64,000 nucleotides of DNA from Furcasterigmium furcatum (GCA_001599815.1 BCIA01000001.1:1926934-1990933), one strand, 5' to 3'; shown: positions 33,115-44,060, counted from the first letter of the stretch. Numbers and translations are program-made. Notes: generated by a model from the letters alone, not told the origin.

Positions 33115-33885
33115 CTAATCTCTCTGAAAACCATCCCACCTCTCAAATCCATCGATGTGGAATCCTAAGGTGTCCAGCATGCGGCCAACACCCTGATCGA
33201 TGACCTCCTCCAGACTCTTCGGCCGAGTGTAAAACGCCGGCACAGGCGGGAATATGACAGCACCCGCCCGCCGCAAGAACAGCATGTTGTCGAGATGGAT
33301 ATCGTTCAGCGGCGTCTCTCTTACAGCGAGCGTCAGCCGCCGGCCTTCCTTCAGCGTGACATCGGCCGCCCGCGTGATGAGGTCGTCGCCGAAGCCGGCC
33401 CGGACGGATGCCAACGTCTTCATGCTGCAGGGCACGATGATCATCCCGTCGTGCTGGAAGGACCCCGAGGCGATGGGCGCCGACATGTCTCTCCCCGTAT
33501 AGTTCGCGGACGCGAGACCGCGGATCTGCGCCTCGCTCAGCGGCGTCTCGTACTTGAGGGTGGCGAGGGCCCATTTGCTCATGACGAGATGCGTCTCGAC
33601 TTCCAGCTCGCGTAGGACTTCGAGAAGCCGTATTGCGTAGGGTGTTCCGGTTGCGCCTGTGATACCGACGACTATCCGCTTGGGGCGAGGAGGCATGTGC
33701 CGGATTTTCGTTCGAGAAGTCGCTGCGATTTGTGCATCTGAAGTTGTGTCTTTTCGCGATGTCGTTGTCTGGCTGAAGCTTTGATGCCCATGTTTGGAAG
33801 CGTGGCTGATGCTGGGACAGCATAACCGGGATGCGGCCGCTCTGACATTGAAGTCTGCGCGCCGGAAGATGGGCCCTAATAACAT
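33115..33885 (-). CDS. PAD1: UbiX/Pad1 flavin prenyltransferase
   Basis: An intronless frame of 256 residues. After a basic, Ser/Thr-rich leader of about 65 residues that looks like a mitochondrial targeting sequence, the UbiX core starts with RIVVGITGATGTPYAIRLLEVL. It continues with VPCSMKTLASVRAGFGDDLITRAADVTLKEGRRL and RETPLNDIHLDNMLFLRRAGAVIFPPVPAFY, all conserved in Pad1/UbiX. The enzyme joins dimethylallyl phosphate to FMN to make the prenylated flavin used by UbiD-type decarboxylases. It is divergent to the UbiD gene at 34400 with a shared 514-bp promoter, the arrangement expected for a functional pair. Confidence 0.93.
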   Translation of the reverse strand: MLLGPIFRRADFNVRAAASRLCCPSISHASKHGHQSFSQTTTSRKDTTSDAQIAATSRTKIRHMPPRPKRIVVGITGATGTPYAIRLLEVLRELEVETHLVMSKWALATLKYETPLSEAQIRGLASANYTGRDMSAPIASGSFQHDGMIIVPCSMKTLASVRAGFGDDLITRAADVTLKEGRRLTLAVRETPLNDIHLDNMLFLRRAGAVIFPPVPAFYTRPKSLEEVIDQGVGRMLDTLGFHIDGFERWDGFQRD

Positions 33886-34399
33886 GGCGGCTTGCGGTAG
33901 GGTTGTGTGTACTTGATACTTCTCGAGTTAAACTCACTGCTTCCAGCATGAAAATGAACTGAAAGCAACACAGATATCGTCTGGCGAAAGCGAGTGAGAA
34001 GGCGAAGCTGAACTCAACCTACAGGTGTGTTCTTGGTGCATTTGCCGAGGCACGCAGGGGTCCAGGGAGAGCTCCAGGATATTCTCATTAAAGTCCCATA
34101 CAGAATAGTTCCAGAGCTATTGGAATGTTCAGAATTCCATACTTCATCGGGGCCAAGCGTGATAGGAGTGCAGCGGAACGGGCGGCGGAACGTTCCTTAG
34201 CCCCTTTCCGTGACCACCCACACCCCGATCCGACGATCGGTCGCGTGCCAAGAGATCTTGACCAACAAGCAATTCGACAAGGACAGAATTGGAGACTCCT
34301 GGTAATCCGAATCTTGTCGCAATATGGACTTTATTGTCTTTCGTAATACAGTAGCCGTCGGGTTCTTCAATTGAGACGGCCACCCAGAGACCAGGCGCC
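33886..34399. promoter_or_regulatory. Bidirectional promoter of UbiX and UbiD genes
   Basis: The shared promoter of the prenyltransferase and the decarboxylase. It contains the palindrome at 34187 and a second direct CGGAACG at 34174, 12 bp upstream of the first arm. No gene is seen inside. Confidence 0.55.
34187..34196. promoter_or_regulatory. Palindrome GGAACGTTCC, UbiX/UbiD promoter
   Basis: A perfect 10-bp palindrome extended on one side to CGGAACGTTCC. It is about 200 bp from the UbiD start and 300 bp from the UbiX start. A direct copy of CGGAACG lies 12 bp upstream. Confidence 0.55.
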
Positions 34400-36086
34400 A
34401 TGGCAGCTTGTGCACGACCTCTTACACTCTTGCACCGCGTGTGTATCAGATCGAAGACTCTCTCTCCAATTTCATCTTCTTTCCGGGAAGTGTCCACGAA
34501 ACAAGACAACATGGGTCAAGTTGGCAGCACCCAAGTAGACCCCGTCGAGGCCCAGCTCGACTTCAGAAAGTTCATCGACATCCTGCGACAAGACAATGAC
34601 CTTGCGGAGATCAACGAAGAAGTGGACCCATATCTCGAGGTTGGTGCCATTGTGCGCCGGGTCAGCGAGGTCAACGACAAGGCACCGCTCTTCAATAATG
34701 TCAAAGGCGCCTGCGATGGTCTCTGGCGAATGTTTGGCAACACAGCCAGCCTGAGGCAGGGCGAGAAGGAGCGCTTTGGCAGGGTGGCCAGAAACCTAGG
34801 ACTCCCCCCGGACGCCAGCTGGAAAGACATCTCCGATCGATTCATGTCTTGGAAAAAGGCAAAGCCGCTGCCGCCTAGCATCCTTCCAACTGGGCCATGC
34901 AAGGAGCACAAGATCCTCAGCGACAAGATCGACCTCGAGGCCCTCCCAGTCCCGTACTTGCATGAGGGCGACGGCGGAAAGTATCTCGCCACATATGGCA
35001 TCCACGTCCTCCAGTCGCCCGACAAGGCCTGGACGAATTGGTCCATCTTCAGAGGTATGGTGCATGACAAGAACCATCTTGTGTGCCTCGTCGGCTCTGG
35101 GCAGCACAACTCCATCATCCGGGAGATGTGGATGAAAGAGGGGAAAACCGAAATGCCCTGGGCCCTGGCGTTGGGCGTGCCCCCTATTGCGTCTCTTGTC
35201 GCGTCCATGCCCGTCCCGGAGGGCGTTTCCGAGAGCGAGTACATCGGCGCCGTCACGGGCAGGCCGCTTGATCTGGTCAAATGCGAGCTCAGCGATCTCA
35301 TGGTCCCAGCCAACAGCGAGATTGTTCTCGAGGGGACCATGTCCTTCACTGAGAAGGCGCCAGAGGGCCCGTTTGGCGATTATCTGGCGATGGTCTTCGA
35401 CAACGAAGCAAGGCCAATGCCGCTTTTCAAGGTCGACGCCATTACTTACAGGGACAATGCAATCCTGCCCATATCATGCCCGGGCAACATTGTCGACGAA
35501 TCCGTAAGTTCCCTTGCAGGCCCGCTGGCAACACTTCACTAACATTCGACAGCATACAACAGCGCAGCTGGCAGCCCCGGAGCTTCTACTTCATCTTCAA
35601 GAGCACGGCCTCCCCATCAAGGAGGCATACGCGCCCGTCGAGACACTGGCAACATGGTGCGCTCTCCAGGTCGACACCGAGAAGCTCCGGGAGATGCACA
35701 CAACCTCCGAGGAGTTCTGCAGGAAGCTCGGCGATATCGCGTTCAGCAACAAGAGCTGCATGCTGATCAACCGCCTTCTGCTCGTCGGAGACGACATCGA
35801 CGTCTACGACTGGAACAAAGTCATGTGGGCGTTCACAACTCGCTGCCGACCCTGCCATGATGACCACTGCTTCGAAGACGTCCGGTCCCATCCTCTAACG
35901 CCGTACATGTCCCAGGTCCCTGGTGCACCTAGGAAAGGCGGAAAGCTGGTCTCGGACTGTATTATGGCGTCCGAGTACCAGAAGCCGCGGAACTTCAAGC
36001 ACGTCGACTTTGAGCATTCGTACCCGGAGGATATTAAGAAGAAGGTGCTTGGCAACTGGTCCAGCATGGGGTTTGCGGCGAACTGA
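34400..36086 (+). CDS. FDC1: UbiD/Fdc1-type prenyl-FMN decarboxylase
   Basis: Two exons, 34400-35503 and 35553-36086, give about 545 residues. The N-terminal 35 residues (MAACARPLTLLHRVCIRSK...) look like a mitochondrial leader; a second in-frame ATG at 34511 would give the leaderless form. The UbiD core follows: DFRKFIDILRQDNDLAEINEEVDP, the WTNWSIFRGM segment with the arginine that contacts the flavin, VGSGQHNSIIREMW, ALGVPPIASLVASMPVPEGVSE, and FTEKAPEGPFGD, which supplies the acidic residues of the active site. It is expected to remove CO2 from alpha,beta-unsaturated or aromatic acids, with the prenyl-FMN from the adjacent UbiX. Aspergillus Fdc1 residue at the Arg-x-x-Met strand is normally Ala before Arg (WSIARAM); here it is Phe, so substrate range may differ from cinnamate/sorbate enzymes. 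Confidence 0.92.
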
Positions 36087-36772
36087 GGCAGAATCTGTAG
36101 ATTAATTCCACCACGGTATCCAAATTTCACTGTTATTTGAGGAGCTGGAATAAGAATGAACCTGAGAGGCGAGACTCGGCAGGCCATGAGTCGCCGAGGA
36201 ATCGAATCTTGGGGCAGAGGACACGCATCGGCAAGAGGATGACTTATTGAGGTCACGTACCACAGTTTCAACGAGGACTCGCGCCTCCTCCGGATCAGCG
36301 CAGCCGATGCGATGCGGCCCTCGCGCCTCCCTGCCGGACCAACATGTCCACACCCAGCGCGTGCCCATATCGATGCGGATACGGTGCTGAACATTGTCTT
36401 GCGCAATCATCAGTTTGATTCCAAACACCAAAGTGCCGTGGTAACGCTGTAGAGCTGGCGATAAAGGTGTAATGGGTGGAATCGGAACGTTCCGATGTGC
36501 CCCTGCGCGTGGCTGAAGGAACGCCCACCCACCTTCCGAGCCGGGGGCAGGTGACAGATCTTCACTGATAGCTCGGACCCTTAGTGCGTCGAGGTATTCA
36601 GGTAACATTCGAGGCCATATCAGGAAATAAGGCATGGTACTGTACAGGATATGCAAGCGTGACAGGATTTGAAATACCAGGGAAGGGCGTTGTCAGGAAA
36701 CTTGTCGCAGCACCTGTTTGTCATCTCTTGAGTATTCCGGGCTAATCGACGCTTTAGACTCCCAGACTCATC
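36087..36772. other. Intergenic, promoter of FMO gene
   Basis: About 690 bp between the UbiD and FMO genes. The 16-bp palindrome at 36481 is its only distinctive feature. No gene is supported. Confidence 0.5.
36481..36496. promoter_or_regulatory. Palindrome ATCGGAACGTTCCGAT
   Basis: A perfect 16-bp palindrome about 280 bp upstream of the FMO start and 395 bp past the UbiD stop. It is the longest of the three copies in this cluster and contains CGGAACGTTCCG exactly as at 23346. Confidence 0.6.
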
Positions 36773-38495
36773 ATGTACAACGTCATCGTTGTTGGCGCTG
36801 GTAAGCCCGCGAATACTCTGATATCATACATACTACGGAGAGCTGACATGGACCCGAGGCTGGTATGGCCTGGCTGCTGCCAAGGCGTACATCCAGGACC
36901 ACCCGGATGACAAGGTCCTCGTCATCGAGGCAGAGAGCACTTGCGGCGGCACTTGGTCAAGGGATAGACTATACCCTGGCTTGAAGTCGAACAACCTGTG
37001 GGGATCATATGAGTACCCCGAATTTCCCATGCTCGAAAACGTCTACGGCGTTGGTGAAGGCCAACACATTCCTGCTTCCGTGCTCCATCGATACCTTACA
37101 GACTTCTCAAAGAAGTTTGGAGTCTTCGAGAGGACACGGTTTGACACCAAGGTCACGTCTGTGGAGTCAACGCCCTCCGAGACCTGGAAGATCGCGGTCA
37201 CATCCAGCAAGTCCGAGGGCGGAGATGAGGTATTGGAGACGGAGAAGTTGATCATGGCGACAGGGCTCACATCCGAGCCCAACCTGCCCAGCTACTCCGG
37301 GCAAGAGACCTTCACTTCCAAGTTCCTCCATGCCAAGGACTTCTGCGCCAACTCCGAGACGGTCAACACCTGCAAGCGCGCCACCGTCGTCGGCGCTGGA
37401 AAGTCTGCATTCGACTGCGCCTACGCGTACGCGACGGCAGAAGGTAATGACCATGTGGACTTGATCATCCGTCCGACCGGCGATGGTCCTGTCTGGCTCT
37501 GTCCGCCCTACGTGACCCCTTTCTTGCAAAAGATGGAGGGCCTACTCTGCACTCGCGCCTTTTCCTGGTTCAGCCCTTGCCCCTGGGGAGATGAAGACGG
37601 ATATGGGATCGTTCGTGGTTTCTTGCACAGAAGCGGCATCGGCAACTTCATCGTCGGAAACTTCTGGAACGTCCTGAGTATGGATGTAGTGCAAGCCCAT
37701 GGATACAATGACCACCCTGAAGTCTTCAAACTGAAGCCGTGGCAGAGCCCCATGTGGACGGGAAGTGGTGTCGGCATTCACAACTTCGATACCAGCTTCT
37801 TCGACCTCGTCAGGGAGGGAAAGATCCGAGTTCACCTGTCAGACATCGCCCGCCTCGAGGGCTCAACAGTCCATCTGACAAGCGGCGAGGCTATCGAGAC
37901 GGACATCGTCATGTGCGCGACGGGTTGGAAGAAGGAGTCATCCCTCAATTTCATCAACTTCGACAAGGGGCTGAAGCAGCAGGACACGGAGCGGGAAAAG
38001 CTCGTCAGGGATGCGGACGCGGAGGTGTGCGCGGCGTTCCCCATGCTCAAGGACCAGCCGGTCCTGCGCCGCGAGAAGTCCAAGGGAGAGCCGCTGCGGA
38101 ACTACCGCTTCATCGTCCCCAGCCAGTCGGTCTTCAAGAAGAATTTCGCCTACGCGGGCATGGTGTCGACGGTGTTCACGTCCGTTTTCGCCAGCGTGCA
38201 GGGCCTCTGGATCTCGGCGTACTTTGACGGGAAGCTGAAGCGGGCGCCACAGTCCGACGCCGACGTCACGAAGGAGGTGATGCTGCACACGCAGTTCGGG
38301 AGGTGGAGGTATCCTTGCGGCTACGGAGCCAGTCTCCCAGACTTTGCATTTGATTCGATTCCGTACGTCGATTTGCTGCTTAACGACCTTGGCCTGAAGG
38401 CTCACCGGAAGGCCACGTCTATCATGGAGTTCAGCGAGGCGTACAAACCGGCTGACTATGCCGCCGTTGCAGAGGAGTGGCGGGAACGGAGATAG
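36773..38495 (+). CDS. FMO-like flavin monooxygenase
   Basis: Exons 36773-36800 and 36859-38495 give about 554 residues. Intron 1 splits the dinucleotide fold: exon 1 encodes MYNVIVVGAG and exon 2 resumes with WYGLAAAKAY, forming G-A-G-W-Y-G for FAD. A second Rossmann motif (VVGAGKSAFDCA) should bind NADPH. SGQETFTSKFLHAKDF is the FMO/BVMO-type signature, and MCATGWKKE is the usual C-terminal ATG block. The 3' splice site of intron 1 is GAG rather than CAG/TAG. It probably uses NADPH and O2 to oxygenate a soft nucleophile or ketone (N-, S- or Baeyer-Villiger oxidation). Substrate is not evident. A palindromic site in its promoter links it to the UbiX/UbiD genes. Confidence 0.88.
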
Positions 38496-38774
38496 ATCAT
38501 GAATGATACTTCTAATTTTTGTGACGGAACACCGCGGTGCCCGGGGTATGAAGCCGGTTGCATCCATGTGGTCGACAAGTCAGAGAATCGCCGCAACCAC
38601 TAGTACCATCCACTGCCAAGCAGGCTGCGGCGCCTCGTCGTTGCTCTGAGGCTGCGTTGCCGCTGCTGTTGTGGCCGGTGCCCTGCCGTCGTTGCTGCTG
38701 CGGCTGATGCTCCTCGGAAGAGGAGGCGTGGGGGGCAGCGCTTGTCGTGGGACGTTACATATTCTCCATGGCTC

Positions 38775-41369
38775 CTAATCTGCTAGAAACATATTCGAGG
38801 CCTCATCCATAGCCCATGAAAACGCCGCGTCATCATGCCACGCCGAGATGGCCTCCCCAGCCATGTCTCCGATCATCTGTTCCAGGTCATCAACCACAAT
38901 TTCCACCCCCGTCTCAACCTGCAGTTGTTGCAGCGACATTTGCACCCCATTCTTCAACGAGGCAACGGCATTACGTGGTCTGTAATAGCCCTCCTCGATG
39001 GCCTCAAGCACAGATGTCTTGACCAACTCAAACAGATCTCGATATTTCCTGCCAACCGGCCACCGTTCGGCCATCACGTAGAGCATGATGCTACCATCGG
39101 TGAGCGCCCCGTGGTTCCTAAAGGATTTACTGTTGGCAGTATCAATCCACATGCAATAAACCAAGGTGAGTCCTGCAGTTGACGTAAATAACTAGCTCGA
39201 AGCGGATGGACGTGGAACATACCTGCTAAAAACACTGACTGTAGAGACAATGATGTGAAAGAAATCGGAAGCTTGGTATGTAACCGTTTGTATGTCTCGC
39301 AAACCCCTCGGCAGGCTTCTGCACAGAGTTCTAGATAGCGCTCGTTTACGCTTTCGTCGTACAGTCGTGGTTGGAGCAGAATTCTGAGTGTCTTGTGATA
39401 GGATGCCATCTGAGTATGGCTTGTTAACATTCATCTCGGCCCAGACGGTGAGACCAGTCGGCTGGCTGGCAATCATGACAACGTACATATGAGTCGTAAC
39501 TGAGGTAAACCTGGCTCTCCGTCTTTCCTGGGTGGTTTTGCTGCTGGGGAATGGCGCTCTTCCACGCATGCAACATGTCGAGAAACCCATCTGTCTCCGC
39601 GTAGATGTCTTGCGAAGGCTTGATACTGTCGACACGATAAATTGTGTGTTGAATGGCTGACTCTATCTTCTTCAGCCTCAGGAGGTGGTTCAAGGTAGAC
39701 ATGGTCGTTGGCGGTGTGGGCGGGAGCGATCGATCTTGTTTTGTAGCCTTCCACAGTGTTTCAAGGTCTTGGGTATCTTCATCGACATCCAAGGGGAGCT
39801 GCGAGAAAGATTTAGCAAATTTCTTCGACCGAATTATAGATGGACAGTACCTCTACATCCATGTCATGGTCGCAAATCGAGGGCGGTCGCCCCATGGCTA
39901 TTGCGATGTCTCGTTCATGCCAGTAGCAGATCCAGAATAAACGCTTGTTTCGCTCCGACTCGAGGCAAACCTTGGAGGATTTCTTCTGTCTGTGGAGACC
40001 AAGCTCTGTGCACATTCTCATGGCAAGCCCGAAATAGGTCCTTCACAGAGAAGAATGATTTGTCAGTTTCTCTTAAGATGAGAAAAGGACCGCACGGAAA
40101 ACTAGCACCTACCATGCTCCAGGTTCCTTTGGCATTCTGTAACACTTATAATAAATCAATTAGCAATCAGGACCGTCGGGAGAGACAAAAGAATTTGTTG
40201 GATCTTACTTACATGTTGCCCCAGCAGCATCAGATATGTCAGAGCGCGAGTGTCTCCCAATTTCAAGATGCCGTCTCGTTCCTCAAGGGCCGCAAAGTAG
40301 AATTGTTCTGGGTCATGGGAGAGCCTCGATTCGCTGGTCTGGTTCGTGGTCAGAAAGAGCATCCAAAGTATCCATGGAGCACGATGACGAAAAACGTACG
40401 TGTTCCAGAAAGTGAACCCCAAGTCCATATATCAGGAGCAGAATGCTTTCTTCATAAACATCATTCAGATCGTGACGTCGTTGGTGCATATCGAGGACTT
40501 CGAATGTAAAGATGACGGGGAAGTTGGTACACATGTGCTTGAAATAAGCGTGCACCAGTGAGTCTGCCGTCTCCTGATTCATCTGAGCAAGGTGGCCGAA
40601 GCCAGTAGAACCCAAGCAGCTGTGATGGCTGTCAATGGATGCAGCGCGGCCTAGGTTCGTGTGTTCCGGAGTCAGGGCGGGCAATGAGAGCTGCGGCTTC
40701 CCTGCGAGCGCCGCACCCAAAGCCCGGCCGAGAGTGATGGTGGATGCTCCTCCGATGTAAGAGCCTGCAACGTCGAGGGATAGATCGCGAACGGCATTCC
40801 AGAGCGGTTGATTGTCGTTGCGATCCTCTGAATCCGCGTTGTCGGACATGTCGGTGGAAATGGCCCAGTGGTCGCGCGAGTTGGTGCGGTCTCCTCCATT
40901 CTTCAAGAGGGTTTCCAGCTCAGCGACGCGGTCCTCCAGTGCCTTGACATAGATCTTGGCCTGGGAAGGTTTCGGATTGGCTGGCATCACATAAAGGCAC
41001 GATTGATTGAGGTTGAGACATCGTCCACACGATGGCTGGGCGCCGTTGCACTGTACAGGATTTAGGAACTGGCTCTCACAATATGGAGGTGATATCGATG
41101 ACCTTTTGCTTACGGTGTTTGCATCTCTGGCAGGCCAACGATACCCTATCTCTTCGTGTAGTCTTGAACGGTCGAATCAAAAGTGGCTCTTCCTGGGGAA
41201 TTGCTGTTCCCGAGGCCGGAGGGGAAGCCGAACTTCTTTCGATCTCCATGTTTGGACCGAGAGAGGGCGCAAGCAAGCCAAGAAAAGACGATTCGTTGCC
41301 AGAAGCACTAAAGTCGACTTCGGACGCTGATTCTGGTACTCGAAATGGCTGGATATTGGTCTCATTCAT
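38775..41369 (-). CDS. Zn2Cys6 transcription factor with 14-nt microexon
   Basis: Eight exons on the minus strand give about 714 residues: 41369-41103, 41050-40400, 40338-40213, 40126-40113, 40040-39851, 39798-39487, 39409-39223 and 39172-38775. The zinc cluster is split by intron 1 after its second cysteine pair region; cysteines are at residues 80, 83, 90, 97, 100 and 107. A coiled-coil (VKALEDRVAELETLL) follows. The fungal_trans domain covers DPEQFYFAALEERDGILKLGDTRALTYLMLLGQH and, across the microexon, EPGAWTYFGLAMRMCTELGLHRQK. Only the 14-nt exon keeps this segment in frame. Intron 1 uses a weak GTCATC donor. It is probably the regulator of the transporter and monooxygenase genes to its right, divergent to the LLM gene at 42277 except for an MFS relic between them. 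Confidence 0.85.
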
Positions 41370-41640
41370 TCGTTTCGTTCATTCATGGAGATGTTTGAGG
41401 ACGTTTGTCCCCCGCCTCGAATTCCCCGGTGAGTTGCGATGTTAGGGGCGGGGGAAGGGGCCAGCCGAAGTCCCCTGACTGGGACGGACAAGCTGAACAC
41501 ATCCGTTATCACATCTACCATGGATCTTGCGTCTGGGTCGAGCGAGTCGCGCCCGGCCTTATCGCACCCATGAAACATTGATGCTAGGCAGGGCCCATAC
41601 TAGCTATGTCTAGGGAGGCAGGGGGTGGTCTGCCCCGAGA

Positions 41641-42130
41641 GGTGGCACGCTATCCGTTGGCCTGCTTGTCTCGGCCTTGTCCATCACGGAGGCCCTGATG
41701 GGTACCAAGTACATGTATGTATTGGGGCGGTTTGCCTGATCGCATTGGCCGCAAACCTTTTCTCCTCATCGGTTGCATTGGCACCATATTCAGCATGATC
41801 ATTGTCGGCTTGGCTTCCTATACTTGCTTCCTCTGGTCATGCACATCTCCTTATCATTGTGATCGTTCATGTCCAGCGGTTGCGGATCGGCTCGGGTCTT
41901 CCGACCCGCCTTCGGTGGCTATCTGTCGTCTATCGCATTGTACATGCATGAACCACGCCTGCTTTTCCGACTCGCTCTCATCGTTATCGTTATCGGCATC
42001 GCATTCCGCTGGGCGGACTTGAGAACTTGCTTCCGTCTATCGGCAGAGACAACCGCCAACCAACCTGTACGGCGGGGACGATCGCGCTCAAACCAGATGG
42101 CGCACGCTCATGGCCCTATGTCCTGGCGAA
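41641..42130 (+). pseudogene. MFS transporter relic
   Basis: Parts of an MFS carrier are readable in different frames. They include VGLLVSALSITEAL, then GGLPDRIGRKPFLLIGCIGTIFSMIIVGLA (the loop 2-3 motif and helix 3), and after a gap FRPAFGGYLSSI (helix 5-6 region). Frame changes and a TGA right after GRF break the reading, and a large part including the rest of the 12 helices is missing. No start or terminus is recognisable. It is related to azole-resistance type MFS carriers. It lies in the promoter interval between the Zn2Cys6 gene and the LLM gene. Confidence 0.65.
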
Positions 42131-42276
42131 CGCATTGAAAAGTTCCATACTTGCCTTGATCAATGCCATTACTTCACTGCCCGACTCTTCCTGAATACCG
42201 TCAATTTCCTGTCAATGTCCAACATCAAACGCCTTGATTCTTTATCCAACTACGTGCAGCAAACTTCCTCTTCAAC

Positions 42277-44060
42277 ATGGCTCCCAAGAAGATTCAGCTC
42301 AACTTTTTTGAGATGACATGCAAGAGTGCCCACATGGGCCTCGGACTGTGGAAGTGAGCTCGTGTTCCCCAGCCCACTGAATGCCACGGACACTGATACA
42401 GCCTTGCAGAAACCCCGGCGATAGCCAGCCGCAAAAGGACAGCCTCGAATATTATACTTGGCTTGCAAAGCTGGCCGAGAAGGGCAAAATCAGTGGGATT
42501 TTCTTTGCTGATGTCTACGGCATTGACGACACCTTCCCCGACCAGTTTCGCGAACAGTTTCGATCTGGCTCAAACTGTGCCCAGATGGATCCCATTGTGT
42601 TCATATCTGCCATGGCCGCCGTCACGAAGTCTGTATGCTTTGGTGTTACCGGCAGCACCTCCTACATAAACGTTGGTCTCTTTGCTTTGCTTCTCATTTT
42701 GATCGTGCTTTGCGCATGCTGAGATTCCTCATAGCCCTTCATTCTCGCCCGCACTTATTCAACCCTCGATCATGCCACCAAGGGAAGAATTGCTTGGAAC
42801 GTTGTCACAAGCTACTCTACCTCCAGTGCCAAGGCGAATGGGTATGACAATATTACCCCTCACGACAAGCGATATGAGAAAGCCTATGAGTACATGGATT
42901 TGTGCTACGCGTAAGGGAGTCCATCCTACTGGCTCAGAAAGCACCAAAACTAACGAGATCGAAGACTATGGGAAGGGTCCTGGGAAGACGATTCGGAGGT
43001 CTTCAACACGGAGAAGGACATCGCCTACGACCCTGCCAAAGTCCACAAAATCACCTTCAACGGGAAGTACCACAAAACCTCGGCAGTTGGCGCGGCGCAT
43101 CCCTCGCCTCAGCGTACACCTGTCATTTTCCAGGCCGGTCAATCCACCGCCGGCAAGGCTTTTTCGGCATTGAATGCTGAAGCCATCTTTGTGGGAGGCG
43201 GCAAACCAGCAGACACGGCACCGTACGTCAAGCAGATCCGGGCTGCGGCAGCTGCAAATGGCCGCGACCCGAACCACATCAAAGTCTTCCCTCAGATGAC
43301 GCCCATTCTAGGCCGCACTCCCGAGGAGGCTCAGGCCAAATACGAAAAGTTCAAGTCCCTATCTGACTGGCGTGGAGGACTGGCCAAGATCAGCCAGTAC
43401 CTGAACGTCGATCTGAGCGCGTATCCCCCCGACGAACCCTTTGATATCGACTCCATCGGTAAGAGCGACAACTCCATCCACGCCATTATCAACGCCGTGC
43501 AACGCCACCGCGACATTGTGGTCACGCCACGTCTTTTGGGCGAGAAAATGGCCTTCTGTGGCTTCGGACCAATGCCAGTCGGAACGGCGGAGCAGGTGGC
43601 TGATGTGATTGAGGACTGGGCCACCAATGCTGATATAGACGGCTTCAACATTGCCTGTAAGTTTGGCTTCCAGGTTTCATTTCTTTAGGACTCTCCCACT
43701 AACCTATCTTGCTATGTAGATGTTTCGAATCCCACATCTTACGAAGATGTAGTTGAGCTGCTTGTCCCGGTACTACAGAAACGAGGTTTGATGTGGGATG
43801 ACTACACCGTTCCCGGAGGCACTTACCGAGAGAACCTACTCAACACTCCTGGTCACCCAGGTGTGCCAGAGGGGCATCCTGCTCGCAACTTTCGGTACGA
43901 CGTGTTGAAGAAGAAGTACTCGGACGAGAATGGTGACATCGTCATCGACCGGCAAGACAAACAAGCGTGCTCCGAGTCTGCGTCTGTCCCTGTGGCTGAG
44001 ACGAAGAAGCTCGACATCAAGGAGGGCCCGGCTCCCACTACAGTGGAGGTTTCTGGTTGA
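42277..44060 (+). CDS. LLM-type flavin monooxygenase (NtaA/SnaA/DszA), copy 1
   Basis: Five exons (42277-42353, 42410-42671, 42735-42910, 42965-43656, 43720-44060) give about 515 residues. The TIM-barrel signature of bacterial-luciferase-like monooxygenases is present: KKIQLNFFEMTC at the start, WLAKLAEKGKISGIFFAD, STLDHATKGRIAWNVVTSYSTSSAKA, YDNITPHDKRYEKAYEYMDL, HPSPQRTPVIFQAGQS and FPQMTPILGRTPEEA. The family (nitrilotriacetate, dibenzothiophene-sulfone and pristinamycin IIA monooxygenases) uses FMNH2 from a separate reductase to cleave C-N or C-S bonds or to oxygenate. It has a C-terminal extension of about 60 polar residues after NFRYDVLKKKY that its paralogue lacks. Intron positions and phases match the second copy at 51515. 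Confidence 0.9.
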
